64,000 bases of DNA, taken from Actinobacteria bacterium UBA6100 (GTDB lineage: Bacteria > Actinomycetota > Coriobacteriia > Anaerosomatales > Anaerosomataceae). Position 1 is the first letter of the stretch; each line of letters opens with the position of its first letter. The translations under genes and the position numbers were made by a program. The notes below the pieces were generated by a model that worked only from the letters and a program-made list of their open reading frames with translations, searched no databases and was not told where the DNA came from. Positions 16,878 to 25,521 of the stretch are shown piece by piece. Location of the stretch: assembly GCA_002423585.1 (NCBI GenBank), contig DIWS01000005.1:1-64000 (forward strand), given 5' to 3'.

Positions 16878-17822
16878 CTACTTCTGATGCTCCTCCGGGA
16901 CCTTACAGACCACGTTCGTTCCGGCCCGGCCCGCCACGATCTCGGCGATGTCCTCGAGCCTGCCGATCGCGGCGCGCCCGCACGTGGCCTTCACGAAGCG
17001 TACCGCGGCCTTCACCTTCGGCCCCATCGAGCCTTCGGGGAACGGGTACCGCTCGAGTTCCTCGGGCGTGATCCAGCCGATGCGCTCCTGGTTTTCCTTG
17101 CCCCAGTTCAGGTACACACCATCGGTGTCGGTGGCCATGACGAACAGCCCCGCGTCCACCTCACGAGCGAGCAGCTCGGCGGCGAGGTCCTTGTCGATCA
17201 CTGCTTCCACACCCACGAGCGTGTCGGGCCGCTCCTTGGCGAACGCGGTGGGAATGCCGCCGCCGCCCGTGCAGATGACGACCGCTTCCTTCTCGAGCAG
17301 CCACTTGATCGGCTTGATCTCGAAGATGCGCCTGGGCTCGGGAGACGCCACCACGCGGCGCCACAACCCGCCGTCGCGCTTGAAGACCCAGCCCTTCTTC
17401 CCGGCGAGGGCTTCGGCCTTGGCCTTCACGTAGGTGGGTCCGACGAACTTGGTGGGATCATCGAACGCCGGATCGTCCGGATCGACCTCCACCATCGTGA
17501 GCAGGGTGGCGATGGGCTTCTCGGGAGGGAGCACGTTGCCGAGCTCCTGCTCGAGCATGTAGGCGATCATCCCCTGCGTCTGCGCGCCCAGGACGTCGAG
17601 CGGGTATGGCTCCACGCCGCGGTACGCCGCCGACTGCAGCGCGAGCAGACCCACCTGCGGGCCGTTGCCGTGAGCGAGCACGAGGTTGTAGTCGTCGATG
17701 AGCGGTGCCAGCGCGTTCACCGCAACCTTGATGTTCGCGCGCTGCACCTCGGCGGTCATGGGATCGGAACGCCGGAGCAGTGCGTTGCCGCCAAGAGCGA
17801 CGACGATGGTCATCTTGGACAT
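16878..17822 (-). CDS. arcC: Carbamate kinase
   Basis: 314 residues, the normal length. The start has AAGGAG eight bases upstream. Motifs: VVALGGNALLRR, LVLAHGNGPQVG, VICTGGGGIPTAF, AVIDKDLAAELLA, FVMATDTDGVYLNWG and GSMGPKVKAAVRF. It transfers phosphate from carbamoyl phosphate to ADP, giving ATP, ammonia and CO2, the last step of arginine-deiminase or purine-derived fermentation. No arcA or arcB is seen next to it; the neighbours are the transhydrogenase genes on the other strand. Confidence 0.96.
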   Translation of the reverse strand: MSKMTIVVALGGNALLRRSDPMTAEVQRANIKVAVNALAPLIDDYNLVLAHGNGPQVGLLALQSAAYRGVEPYPLDVLGAQTQGMIAYMLEQELGNVLPPEKPIATLLTMVEVDPDDPAFDDPTKFVGPTYVKAKAEALAGKKGWVFKRDGGLWRRVVASPEPRRIFEIKPIKWLLEKEAVVICTGGGGIPTAFAKERPDTLVGVEAVIDKDLAAELLAREVDAGLFVMATDTDGVYLNWGKENQERIGWITPEELERYPFPEGSMGPKVKAAVRFVKATCGRAAIGRLEDIAEIVAGRAGTNVVCKVPEEHQK

Positions 17823-18003
17823 CGGGTGGTTCTCCTTTGCGCCGCACCGGCATATCTCCGGTCAAGGACATGATGATACCCGCGACACGCCACTACCGCT
17901 CGCGGTCTTGGGAACATAGACAACGGAACCAAGAGTAGAGTGTTCGTATGCACCCTGCTATCCGCTTTATGCATCTGACGATCGCTATGCACAGGGAGGA
18001 ACC

Positions 18004-19164
18004 ATGATCATCGGCGTGCCGAAGGAGATCCTCGAGCGCGAACACCGTGTGGCCGCACTGCCCGACGAGGTGGCGTCGTATGTGAGTATGGGCTTCGAGG
18101 TGCTGGTGGAGGCGGGCGCGGGCGAGGGCGCACTGCACACCGACGCCGAGTATGCGGCCTCAGGCGCCACGGTCGTCCCGGGCGCCGCCGACATCTTCGG
18201 GCGGGCCGACGTGATCCTCAAGGTCAAGCAGCCGCACTTCAACATCACGGAGGGGAAGCACGAGGCCGAGATGCTGCGTGAGGGCAGCATCATCGTCACG
18301 TTCCTGCACCCGGCCGCCCCCGACAACCACGACATCATCCGCACGCTGCGCGACCGGGGCGTCACCGCTCTCACGATGGACGGCATCCCGCGCATCTCCC
18401 GAGCCCAGGGCATGGACGCGCTGACCTCGATGTCCACGGTCACCGGCTACAAGTCGGTCATCATGGCCGCGGCAGCGCTCCCCCGCTTCATCCCGGTGAT
18501 GGGCACCGCCATCGGCACGACCAAGCCGGCCGACTTCCTCATCGTGGGCACGGGCGTCGTCGGCCTGCAGGCGATCGCCACCGCCAAACGTCTCGGCGGC
18601 ATCGTGCGCGCCGTCGACATCCGACATGCGGCACGCGAAGAGGCCGCGAGCCTCGGTGCGAAGGTCGTGGGCTACGAGGTGCCCGACGAGATCGCCATCG
18701 GCGAGGGCGGCTACGCCGGCGCGCTTCCCGCCGAGTGGATCGACAAGGAGCGCGAGCATCTGCGGCATCTGGTGTCCGAAGCCGACGTGATCATCCTCTC
18801 GGCGCTCGTACCCGGTGAGGTCGCTCCGGTGCTCGTCACCGAGGACATGGTGCGCTCGATGCGTCCGGGCTCGGTCATCGTGGACGTCTCGGTGGACCAG
18901 GGCGGCAACTGCGCCGCTACCGTCCACGGCCAGGAGACCCGCATCGGCACGGTGACCGTGATGGGTTACCTCAACATCCCCGGCTCGGTGCCGGTGCACG
19001 CGAGCTGGCTGTACAGCAAGAACATGCTCGCCTACATGCGGACCCTGTTCAAGAACGGTCCGGATGCCCCAGACTACAGCGACGAGATCGTGCAGCACAC
19101 GCTCGTGACGCGCGACCACGAGATCGTACATACGGGTGCTCTGCACGCGATGTCCAAGCAGTGA
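18004..19164 (+). CDS. pntAA: NAD(P) transhydrogenase alpha subunit, part 1 (NAD-binding domain I)
   Basis: 386 residues, with GGGAGGA ahead of the ATG. The sequence begins IIGVPKEILEREHRVAALPDEV and has the AlaDH/PNT Rossmann region FLIVGTGVVGLQAIATAKRLGGIVRAVDIR and VIVDVSVDQGGNCA. Alanine dehydrogenase shares the fold, but the two following genes, encoding the membrane and NADP-binding parts, decide the call. The soluble subunit passes hydride from NADH to NADP, driven by the proton gradient. Confidence 0.93.
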   Translation: MIIGVPKEILEREHRVAALPDEVASYVSMGFEVLVEAGAGEGALHTDAEYAASGATVVPGAADIFGRADVILKVKQPHFNITEGKHEAEMLREGSIIVTFLHPAAPDNHDIIRTLRDRGVTALTMDGIPRISRAQGMDALTSMSTVTGYKSVIMAAAALPRFIPVMGTAIGTTKPADFLIVGTGVVGLQAIATAKRLGGIVRAVDIRHAAREEAASLGAKVVGYEVPDEIAIGEGGYAGALPAEWIDKEREHLRHLVSEADVIILSALVPGEVAPVLVTEDMVRSMRPGSVIVDVSVDQGGNCAATVHGQETRIGTVTVMGYLNIPGSVPVHASWLYSKNMLAYMRTLFKNGPDAPDYSDEIVQHTLVTRDHEIVHTGALHAMSKQ

Positions 19165-19192
19165 CCGCACCGGATCGGCCGAAGGGACAGCT

Positions 19193-19468
19193 GTGACCGA
19201 CCTCCTGCTCATGCTGGGCGTGTTCGCGGTCACCACGGTGGTGAGCTACCTGCTCATCTCGCGGGTGCCGCAGCGGCTCCACACGCCGCTCATGGCGTTC
19301 ACCAACGCTATCTCGGCGGTGACCATCCTCGGGGCGATGCTGCTATTCGCGACCGACATCACGCCGGTCGAGACGGCGCTCACCGGGGTGGCCATAGTGC
19401 TCGCCGCGTTCAACCTGGTAGGCGGATTCGCGGTCACCGACCGCATGCTCGGCTTCTTCAAGCAGTAG
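19193..19468 (+). CDS. pntAB: NAD(P) transhydrogenase alpha subunit, part 2 (membrane domain)
   Basis: 91 residues from the GTG at 19193 with AAGGGA upstream. Three transmembrane helices are visible, with the conserved YLLISRVPQRLHTPLMAFTNAISAVTILGA stretch characteristic of this subunit. It forms part of the proton channel with PntB. It follows pntAA by 28 bases. Confidence 0.93.
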   Translation: MTDLLLMLGVFAVTTVVSYLLISRVPQRLHTPLMAFTNAISAVTILGAMLLFATDITPVETALTGVAIVLAAFNLVGGFAVTDRMLGFFKQ

Positions 19469-19490
19469 GCCACCCACGAACGGGGCGTGC

Positions 19491-20882
19491 ATGGACACCT
19501 GGCAGGACCTGCTCATCGACCTCGTGGTGATCGCGGTCTTCATCGCGGGCATCGCGCAGTTCCGCTCACCCGCCGGCGCGCGGCGCGGCAACATCACCAC
19601 CGCACTCGCCTTCTCCGCCGCGCTCGTGCTGCTGGTCGTGCGCAACACCATCGGCCAGCCGTGGCTCGTGGTGGCGGCGGTCGTGGCGGGCGGCCTTGCC
19701 GGCTGGCTCATCTCGGCGCGCATAACCATGACCCGCATCCCCGCACTCATCGCGCTGCAGAACGGCGCGGGCGGCGGAGCATCGCTGCTGGTCGCGGCCG
19801 TGGAACTCTCGCGCATGGGCGCGGACCCGGGGGTCCTCCCCGCGATCTTTGGCGTGGCGGGCGCCCTCGTGGGCGGCGTGGCGCTCGCGGGCAGTCTCGT
19901 GGCCGCCGCCAAACTCGAGAACCGGATGAGCCCGCGCCCGCGGACGCTCCCCGGGCACACGCTCATCCAGTTGATGCTACTCGCGACGGTCGTGGCCATG
20001 GGCGCGATGCTGCCCTCACTCGCCGGTGCCGAGCGGCTCGTCGCGGTGATCGTCCTCGCCGCCGCAACGCTCACGCTCGGCGTCGTGTTCGCAGTCCGCG
20101 TGGGCGGCGCAGACATGCCGGTCATGATCTCGCTGCTCAACGCGTTCTCCGGCCTGGCTGCCGCGTTCGTGGGGGTGACGATCGGCAACCAGATGCTGGT
20201 GGCCGCGGGTGCCATGGTCGGCTCCTCGGGCACGATCCTCACACTCGTGATGGCGCGCGCGATGAACCGCAGCGTCGGTGCCATCCTCGTGGGACGGCAG
20301 CTCGCCGAGGGCGCATCGGCCGCACCCGCGCCGACCGCCATGCCGGAGGAGACGGTGGCTCCCGCACGCTCCACAGAACCGCCGCTCACGCGCGCCCGGA
20401 CCGCACTCGCCGGCGCCACCTCGGTGATCATCGTGCCGGGCTACGGCATGGCGCTCGCCCAGGCGCAAGGTGAGGTGGCGGCGCTCGCCGAAAAGCTCGA
20501 GGCAGCCGGTAAGTTGGTGCGCTTTGCGGTGCACCCCGTGGCCGGACGGATGCCCGGCCACATGCACGTGCTTCTGGCCGAGGCCGACGTGGAGTACGAC
20601 AAGCTCTACGAGATGGACGCGATCAACGGCGACTTCGCCTCCACCGACGTGGTGATCATCGTGGGCGCATGCGACGTGGTGAACCCGGCTGCCATCTCGG
20701 CGGCGGACACGCCCATCTCGGGCATGCCGATCCTGAACGCGCACGAGGCCGGCGCGGTCATCGTCTGCAACCTCGACGAGAAGCCGGGTTACTCGGGCGT
20801 GCCCAATCCGCTATACGACGACCCCAAGGCGATCCTGCTCTTCGGTGACGCCAAGGAGACTGTGGCCTCGCTTATCGGCTAG
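19491..20882 (+). CDS. pntB: NAD(P) transhydrogenase beta subunit
   Basis: 463 residues. About eight transmembrane helices occupy the N-terminal 270 residues, including MISLLNAFSGLAAAFVG and GSSGTILTLVMARAMNRS. A linker (about 275-305) leads to the NADP-binding dIII domain: VIIVPGYGMALAQAQ, VRFAVHPVAGRMPGHMHVLLAEA, VVIIVGACDVVNPAA and the closing LLFGDAKETV. The enzyme should maintain the NADPH pool. Confidence 0.96.
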   Translation: MDTWQDLLIDLVVIAVFIAGIAQFRSPAGARRGNITTALAFSAALVLLVVRNTIGQPWLVVAAVVAGGLAGWLISARITMTRIPALIALQNGAGGGASLLVAAVELSRMGADPGVLPAIFGVAGALVGGVALAGSLVAAAKLENRMSPRPRTLPGHTLIQLMLLATVVAMGAMLPSLAGAERLVAVIVLAAATLTLGVVFAVRVGGADMPVMISLLNAFSGLAAAFVGVTIGNQMLVAAGAMVGSSGTILTLVMARAMNRSVGAILVGRQLAEGASAAPAPTAMPEETVAPARSTEPPLTRARTALAGATSVIIVPGYGMALAQAQGEVAALAEKLEAAGKLVRFAVHPVAGRMPGHMHVLLAEADVEYDKLYEMDAINGDFASTDVVIIVGACDVVNPAAISAADTPISGMPILNAHEAGAVIVCNLDEKPGYSGVPNPLYDDPKAILLFGDAKETVASLIG

Positions 20883-20885
20883 TGT

Positions 20886-21284
20886 CTAGTCGCCGAGGAT
20901 GATGTCGACCTCGATGAGCACGCCGTCGGGTTGGACGCGGAAGTCGTAGGTGTCGTCGAAGGTATCGTCGTTGTCGCCCTCGTAGACGCCCTCGCCGCCG
21001 GCCGCGTCCGAGAACACGTTCGCACTCACCGACTCGCCCTCCACCTTGTAGAGCGTGTCGGCGTCGGCGATAGAGTCGTACGTGGTCCCGTCGATCTCCC
21101 ACGAGTAGTTGGACTTGTCGTTGAGAGATACGCGCGAGATCACGTCCACGTCCTCATATGTCCCGGCCGGGGCGGGGTTCTCGGCGGCCTCCACCTTCTC
21201 GGCCACGTTGCCGCAGCCCACAGCACCCAACGACACGATGACGAGAGCTGAAGCAATCGCGATCGTGCGCAGTGATCCCCTCAT
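20886..21284 (-). CDS. Small lipoprotein of unknown function
   Basis: 132 residues from the ATG at 21284 (GGGAGGAG upstream). The lipobox LGAVGC ends a clear signal peptide, giving a lipid-anchored cysteine at 24. The mature part is acidic, with GTYEDVDVISRVSLNDKSNY and a GDNDDTFDDTYDF stretch. It is convergent with pntB and divergent from the large lipoprotein gene at 21391, with which it shares a roughly 100-base intergenic region. Confidence 0.8.
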   Translation of the reverse strand: MRGSLRTIAIASALVIVSLGAVGCGNVAEKVEAAENPAPAGTYEDVDVISRVSLNDKSNYSWEIDGTTYDSIADADTLYKVEGESVSANVFSDAAGGEGVYEGDNDDTFDDTYDFRVQPDGVLIEVDIILGD

Positions 21285-21390
21285 TCGAGGCTCCTCCCGG
21301 TCGACTGTATACAACCAGTGTATCCACGAACGTGGGCGCCGTCGCACCTTCGGGTACCAACCAACCAGCAGGTCCCCGGGGGGAGGAACG

Positions 21391-24300
21391 ATGAAACGAC
21401 TTCGGTCGCTTCTGTTGGTCGCGCTCGCAGTGATGCTTGCGCTATCGGGATGCGGGCCGACGTCATGCTCGAAGGACGGCGGTGGCGACACGACCGGTGG
21501 CGAGACCGAGGCGACGCTCACGCTCAAGCCCGGGGAGACCGTCGAGTTCGAGTACGCAGGCGAAACGCACACCGCCGAACTGGTGCGGGTGGTCGGTTCC
21601 TCGGCAGAAGTCGTGATCTCCTCCTCGCCCACGAGCTATGTGCTCACCGAGGGAATCTCCACCGAGGCCGATCTCAACGCCGACTCGCTTCCGGATGCTG
21701 TTGTCGCGATCTCGAATGTGAGCGATTCCGGCGTCACGTTCACCGTAACGCCGTTCGGCACGCCCGCGTACGACGAGACTGACTTCGAGACGCAGGGCGG
21801 ACTCGCACCCTACAAGGTCACCGGCATCCAGATGACCGACCCGTCGCTCATCACACTCGACGACGGCTCCTACCTGCTCTTCTACGCCCGTGGCACCGCG
21901 CATCAGGTGCAGTGGGAGCGCTACCGCGCCGACGGAACCCAGGTCCTCGCGCCGCAACTCGGCGCTGGCCGGACCCCGTGGGTCCCCGGCGGCACGGCCG
22001 AGCAGTACGACCCGGTGGACGCCGTGCCGGTGGGCGATGCCATCTACATGTCGTTCCGCTCCAACGGCGAGACCTGGATCACGCGATACGGACTCGATAT
22101 GCAGCCTCAGGGCGCGCCCACCTACCTCACCCCCTGGGACGACACCTGCTCGCTCGCCACCGACGGTTCGCGCTTGTGGATGGCCACCCAGGAAGCCTCA
22201 CCGGCGAGCATTGCCGGCACCACCGGAATCCGCCCCGCGATGGCGATCATGGAGATCGCACCCGGCACACCGCCGCTGCGGGTCAGCAGCACGATCGTCG
22301 GCGATCCGCCCGAAGCGGCCGCCGAGGGCTCGTTCGACATCGCCTATGACGCCGAGACCGGGCTGCTCGCGGTGCCGTACATCCGGAACCTCCGGGGCGG
22401 CAACGAGTTCGAATCCCGCATCGCGGTGTACGACCCGGACACGAAAGAGGTCACGCTCGACGTGTTGTTGGCCGGCAACGACGAGTTCGGCAAGGCAGCT
22501 CCCCCCTGCCTCAGCGTGCTGGCCGAAGGAGGGCGCGCACTCATCTACTGGGAGGCCGCCGACGCGCTCGCACAGCGCATCTCCGTCGTGGACCTTCAGA
22601 GCGGCGAGATCACCCACACCTATGCCAGCGGCGAGACGGCCGGCATCTCCGGACTGACCGCCGAACTCCGAGACCTGGAGTTGGTCGAGCTCGAAAGCGG
22701 TCCGGCGATCCTGTTCCTCGACAAGACCCGTCATCAGGAACTCGGCGGAACACCCGCGGAACAGGCCCGCTTCGTTCTCCAGCCCATCGCCGAAGACGGT
22801 CCCACTGGCGACCGGATCGTGCTCGACGGCGGGCAACCGGTCCTCGCCGACGTCACGTTCGACCTCACCTCGCTCAAGAGCAACCCCAAGAAGGCCGTCT
22901 GCGGATCGCCCTGCCTGCTCACCGGCGCGATCGTGAACCGGGGCAGTACCGACGCGAAGAAGGTCATCCTCGAGACGAAGGTCGACGGCGAGACGATCGG
23001 CACGCTCGATCTCGGCACGATCAAGGTCGGAGAGACCAGCACCTTCGCGAAGGTGTGGGACGTGCCGGCGGACCTCACCGCCGAGACTGTTGACGTCTCC
23101 TATTCGCTCACCACCACGAGCGATCAGTACACAGCCGACAACGACACCGCCGCGAGCACCGTGCAGGTCATTCAGAAGGGCGTCGTGCAGGGCCGGGTCT
23201 CAAACGCCTCGGGAATGGCCGACCTCGGCTGGTGGACCGGCGGGCTCGCCGGCGTAGAGGTGAGCTTCGGCGCAAGGACCGTGCTGACCGACGCGAGCGG
23301 ATGCTTCGCTATCGAGGATGTCGAGTTCGGCAGCGGCACGCTCACCGCTACCAAGGAGGGTTTCAACCCCGCGAGTACTACCGTGGAGACGACCCGCACC
23401 AAGCCGATCGCCTCGGTGGGCATCCGGATGGACAACCACGGCACGCTCGTGGTGCACGTGACCGATGAGGCGGGTGCAGCGCTCCCGGGCGTGCAGACGT
23501 ACCTGGTGGGCTACGACCGCTCGGACACCACGGATGAGAACGGCGACCTCATCCTCGAGATGCCCTACGGCACGTACCGCATCGCGTTCAAGAAGAGCGG
23601 TTACCAGGGTCTGGCGCCCGTCGAGTTCGAGGTGCGGCTCGGCGAGGAGACCGCCGGGACGGTGACGATGAGGCAGGCCACGACCGCACAGCTCACCGGC
23701 CGCGTGATCGATCGTCTCGGCACGGGCGTGGCGGGTGCGCCGGTCACGATCGCCAACAACAAGGGCGAGACGGTCGCCACGCTCACAACCGACGCCGAGG
23801 GGCACTTCGACGCCGGTGCGCTTCCCGTCAAGCCGAGCGGCTCTTACGCGATCACGGCCACCGGAGCGGGACTCACGGTCACCGAGCCGATCGCGCTCTC
23901 CGGGGGCGAGGTGGCCTCGGTGATGATCGAGCTCGTACCCGACCGGGGCGAGCTTTCGCAGCGCGACGCAACCGAGGGCTACACATCGTGGATGCTCAAG
24001 GCCGCGTGGCCGGGCTTCCTCGACGTGGGCGGACAGTCCATCTACGTCTGGTACGGCAACTACGCGGTGCGCGTCGGTGCGCAGTACTGGGACGGCAGCC
24101 GCGATCTCAACCGCGTGCAGGTCACCACGTGGGGCGGCACGTACGAGACGCACGTGACCAAGGGCGAGATCGAGTTCCCCGTCTCAGGTGATGACCTCAC
24201 GGGCAACTCCGGCAAGAAGTTGCCGACGGCGATGGCGCAGACCACGGACGCGGCGAGCCAGTCGTGGTGGAAATCGGCGGCCAAGAGCGCTTACAGCCTG

Positions 24301-24924
24301 TACAAGGAGTACGACCCCGCAATCAACCTCGCCAAGACGATCTACAGCGGAATCAAGGACGTCAAGGAGGCGTTCTCCGACGAGGACCAGTGGCTGGTCC
24401 TCGGCCAGGGCGCCGAGGTCCTCACGTGGAAGGAGTCGCTCGACGACTTCAACGTACGTCCCGAGTGGGACTGGGAACACCCGATCGACTCGGCTATGAG
24501 CGTGAAGGAGGCCATCCCCACGAGCTTCGCCATCCCGATCGTGATCGGCGGCTCCAGCGTGCAGGACACCGCCGTGCGCTGTGACGGCATCGACGTGGTG
24601 GACAAAGAGACCGGCGAGGTCTACTACACCGACCGCGCCCAGTGGTTCTCGTACACCGATGACCAGGAGGCTAACACCAGCATCCGCACGTTCGACATCG
24701 ATCGCATGGGCGTGCCCGTGGAGGACGTTCGGATCTTCGTGTGGGTGAAGACGCAGAAGTACTGGAACGACGCGCCGGGAGGCACCTGCTTCGACCAGCG
24801 CGAGCAACAGGTGATCATCTTCGATCCGGGCACGGGCGGACAGAAGGCGTTCATCGCGCCGGGCGACATGTATCTCGAGCCCGGCAGGTGGACCACCGAG
24901 GACATCGCCCGGCTCACTGACTGA
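21391..24924 (+). CDS. Giant lipoprotein with CARDB and repeated carboxypeptidase-regulatory-like domains
   Basis: 1177 residues from the ATG at 21391 (GGGAGGA site). Signal peptide and lipobox LALSGC place it on the outer face of the membrane. Residues 120-480 look like a beta-propeller-type region. About 485-590 is a CARDB-like domain (LTGAIVNRGSTDAKKVIL). From about 598 to 845 there are three carboxypeptidase-regulatory/CnaB-like domains (GRVSNASG, TLVVHVTDEAGAALPG, TAQLTGRVIDRLGTGVAGAP). The C-terminal 330 residues are unrecognised and Trp/Tyr-rich. It heads the plus-strand run of large proteins ending at 29586. Confidence 0.8.
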   Translation: MKRLRSLLLVALAVMLALSGCGPTSCSKDGGGDTTGGETEATLTLKPGETVEFEYAGETHTAELVRVVGSSAEVVISSSPTSYVLTEGISTEADLNADSLPDAVVAISNVSDSGVTFTVTPFGTPAYDETDFETQGGLAPYKVTGIQMTDPSLITLDDGSYLLFYARGTAHQVQWERYRADGTQVLAPQLGAGRTPWVPGGTAEQYDPVDAVPVGDAIYMSFRSNGETWITRYGLDMQPQGAPTYLTPWDDTCSLATDGSRLWMATQEASPASIAGTTGIRPAMAIMEIAPGTPPLRVSSTIVGDPPEAAAEGSFDIAYDAETGLLAVPYIRNLRGGNEFESRIAVYDPDTKEVTLDVLLAGNDEFGKAAPPCLSVLAEGGRALIYWEAADALAQRISVVDLQSGEITHTYASGETAGISGLTAELRDLELVELESGPAILFLDKTRHQELGGTPAEQARFVLQPIAEDGPTGDRIVLDGGQPVLADVTFDLTSLKSNPKKAVCGSPCLLTGAIVNRGSTDAKKVILETKVDGETIGTLDLGTIKVGETSTFAKVWDVPADLTAETVDVSYSLTTTSDQYTADNDTAASTVQVIQKGVVQGRVSNASGMADLGWWTGGLAGVEVSFGARTVLTDASGCFAIEDVEFGSGTLTATKEGFNPASTTVETTRTKPIASVGIRMDNHGTLVVHVTDEAGAALPGVQTYLVGYDRSDTTDENGDLILEMPYGTYRIAFKKSGYQGLAPVEFEVRLGEETAGTVTMRQATTAQLTGRVIDRLGTGVAGAPVTIANNKGETVATLTTDAEGHFDAGALPVKPSGSYAITATGAGLTVTEPIALSGGEVASVMIELVPDRGELSQRDATEGYTSWMLKAAWPGFLDVGGQSIYVWYGNYAVRVGAQYWDGSRDLNRVQVTTWGGTYETHVTKGEIEFPVSGDDLTGNSGKKLPTAMAQTTDAASQSWWKSAAKSAYSLYKEYDPAINLAKTIYSGIKDVKEAFSDEDQWLVLGQGAEVLTWKESLDDFNVRPEWDWEHPIDSAMSVKEAIPTSFAIPIVIGGSSVQDTAVRCDGIDVVDKETGEVYYTDRAQWFSYTDDQEANTSIRTFDIDRMGVPVEDVRIFVWVKTQKYWNDAPGGTCFDQREQQVIIFDPGTGGQKAFIAPGDMYLEPGRWTTEDIARLTD

Positions 24925-25026
24925 ACCTACACGCTCAAGTCGCCCGTATCGCCTGCCGAAGTGCTCTCATATACTCGTGTCAGCACGGGTACTTCGACTG
25001 CACGCAACATGGGCAGGGGATCCTCG

Positions 25027-25509
25027 ATGGCGATAGCAGGGTTCTGCAGTCAGTGTGGCGAGAACGCCTACCTCGATGCCAACTGGAGCTGCCCGCGCGG
25101 CCACGGCTGGAACGCCGTCTCGGGCTGGTACGACACCGACACCGGCCAGCAGGTGACCCCACCGTGGCTGCAGCAGACGGCCGCGCCCGTCGCACCCGCC
25201 GCTCCGGTCACGGAGCCGGTGCCCGAACCTGCGCCGGCCCCCGATCCCGCAGTGACGCTGCGCCGACTCATCCGAGACCGGCTCGAGAGCCTGAACCTCG
25301 CCATCACCGAGGCCGACGGTGTGTACTCCGCCAGCCGTGGCGACGAGTACGAGTGCACTGTGGCTGTCGACGGCACGAACGGGCGCATCCTGCTGTGGGA
25401 ACGCCTGCGGGCTGGCCGCGATCCCGGCGTGCGCGACGCCGTTCGTGCGCTCGCGGGCAGCAACTGGGCGGTCAGGATCGCGCTCAGACGCAGCGACGTG
25501 GCGGGATAG
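25027..25509 (+). CDS. Zinc-ribbon cytoplasmic protein of unknown function
   Basis: 160 residues from the ATG at 25027. The N-terminal CSQCG...CPRGHGW pattern is a zinc ribbon with one Cys-His variant. A Pro/Ala-rich linker (about 50-75) leads to a compact alpha/beta domain (about 78-155, LRRLIRDRLESLNLAITEADG). There is no signal peptide. The next gene follows after 12 bases, so the two are probably co-translated. Confidence 0.75.
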   Translation: MAIAGFCSQCGENAYLDANWSCPRGHGWNAVSGWYDTDTGQQVTPPWLQQTAAPVAPAAPVTEPVPEPAPAPDPAVTLRRLIRDRLESLNLAITEADGVYSASRGDEYECTVAVDGTNGRILLWERLRAGRDPGVRDAVRALAGSNWAVRIALRRSDVAG

Positions 25510-25521
25510 GGAGGCGCGACG

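Noticed and set aside
18004..19164. Alanine dehydrogenase as the identity of the first transhydrogenase gene
   Set aside because: The fold is shared, but the immediately following pntAB and pntB genes identify it as the NAD-binding transhydrogenase subunit.
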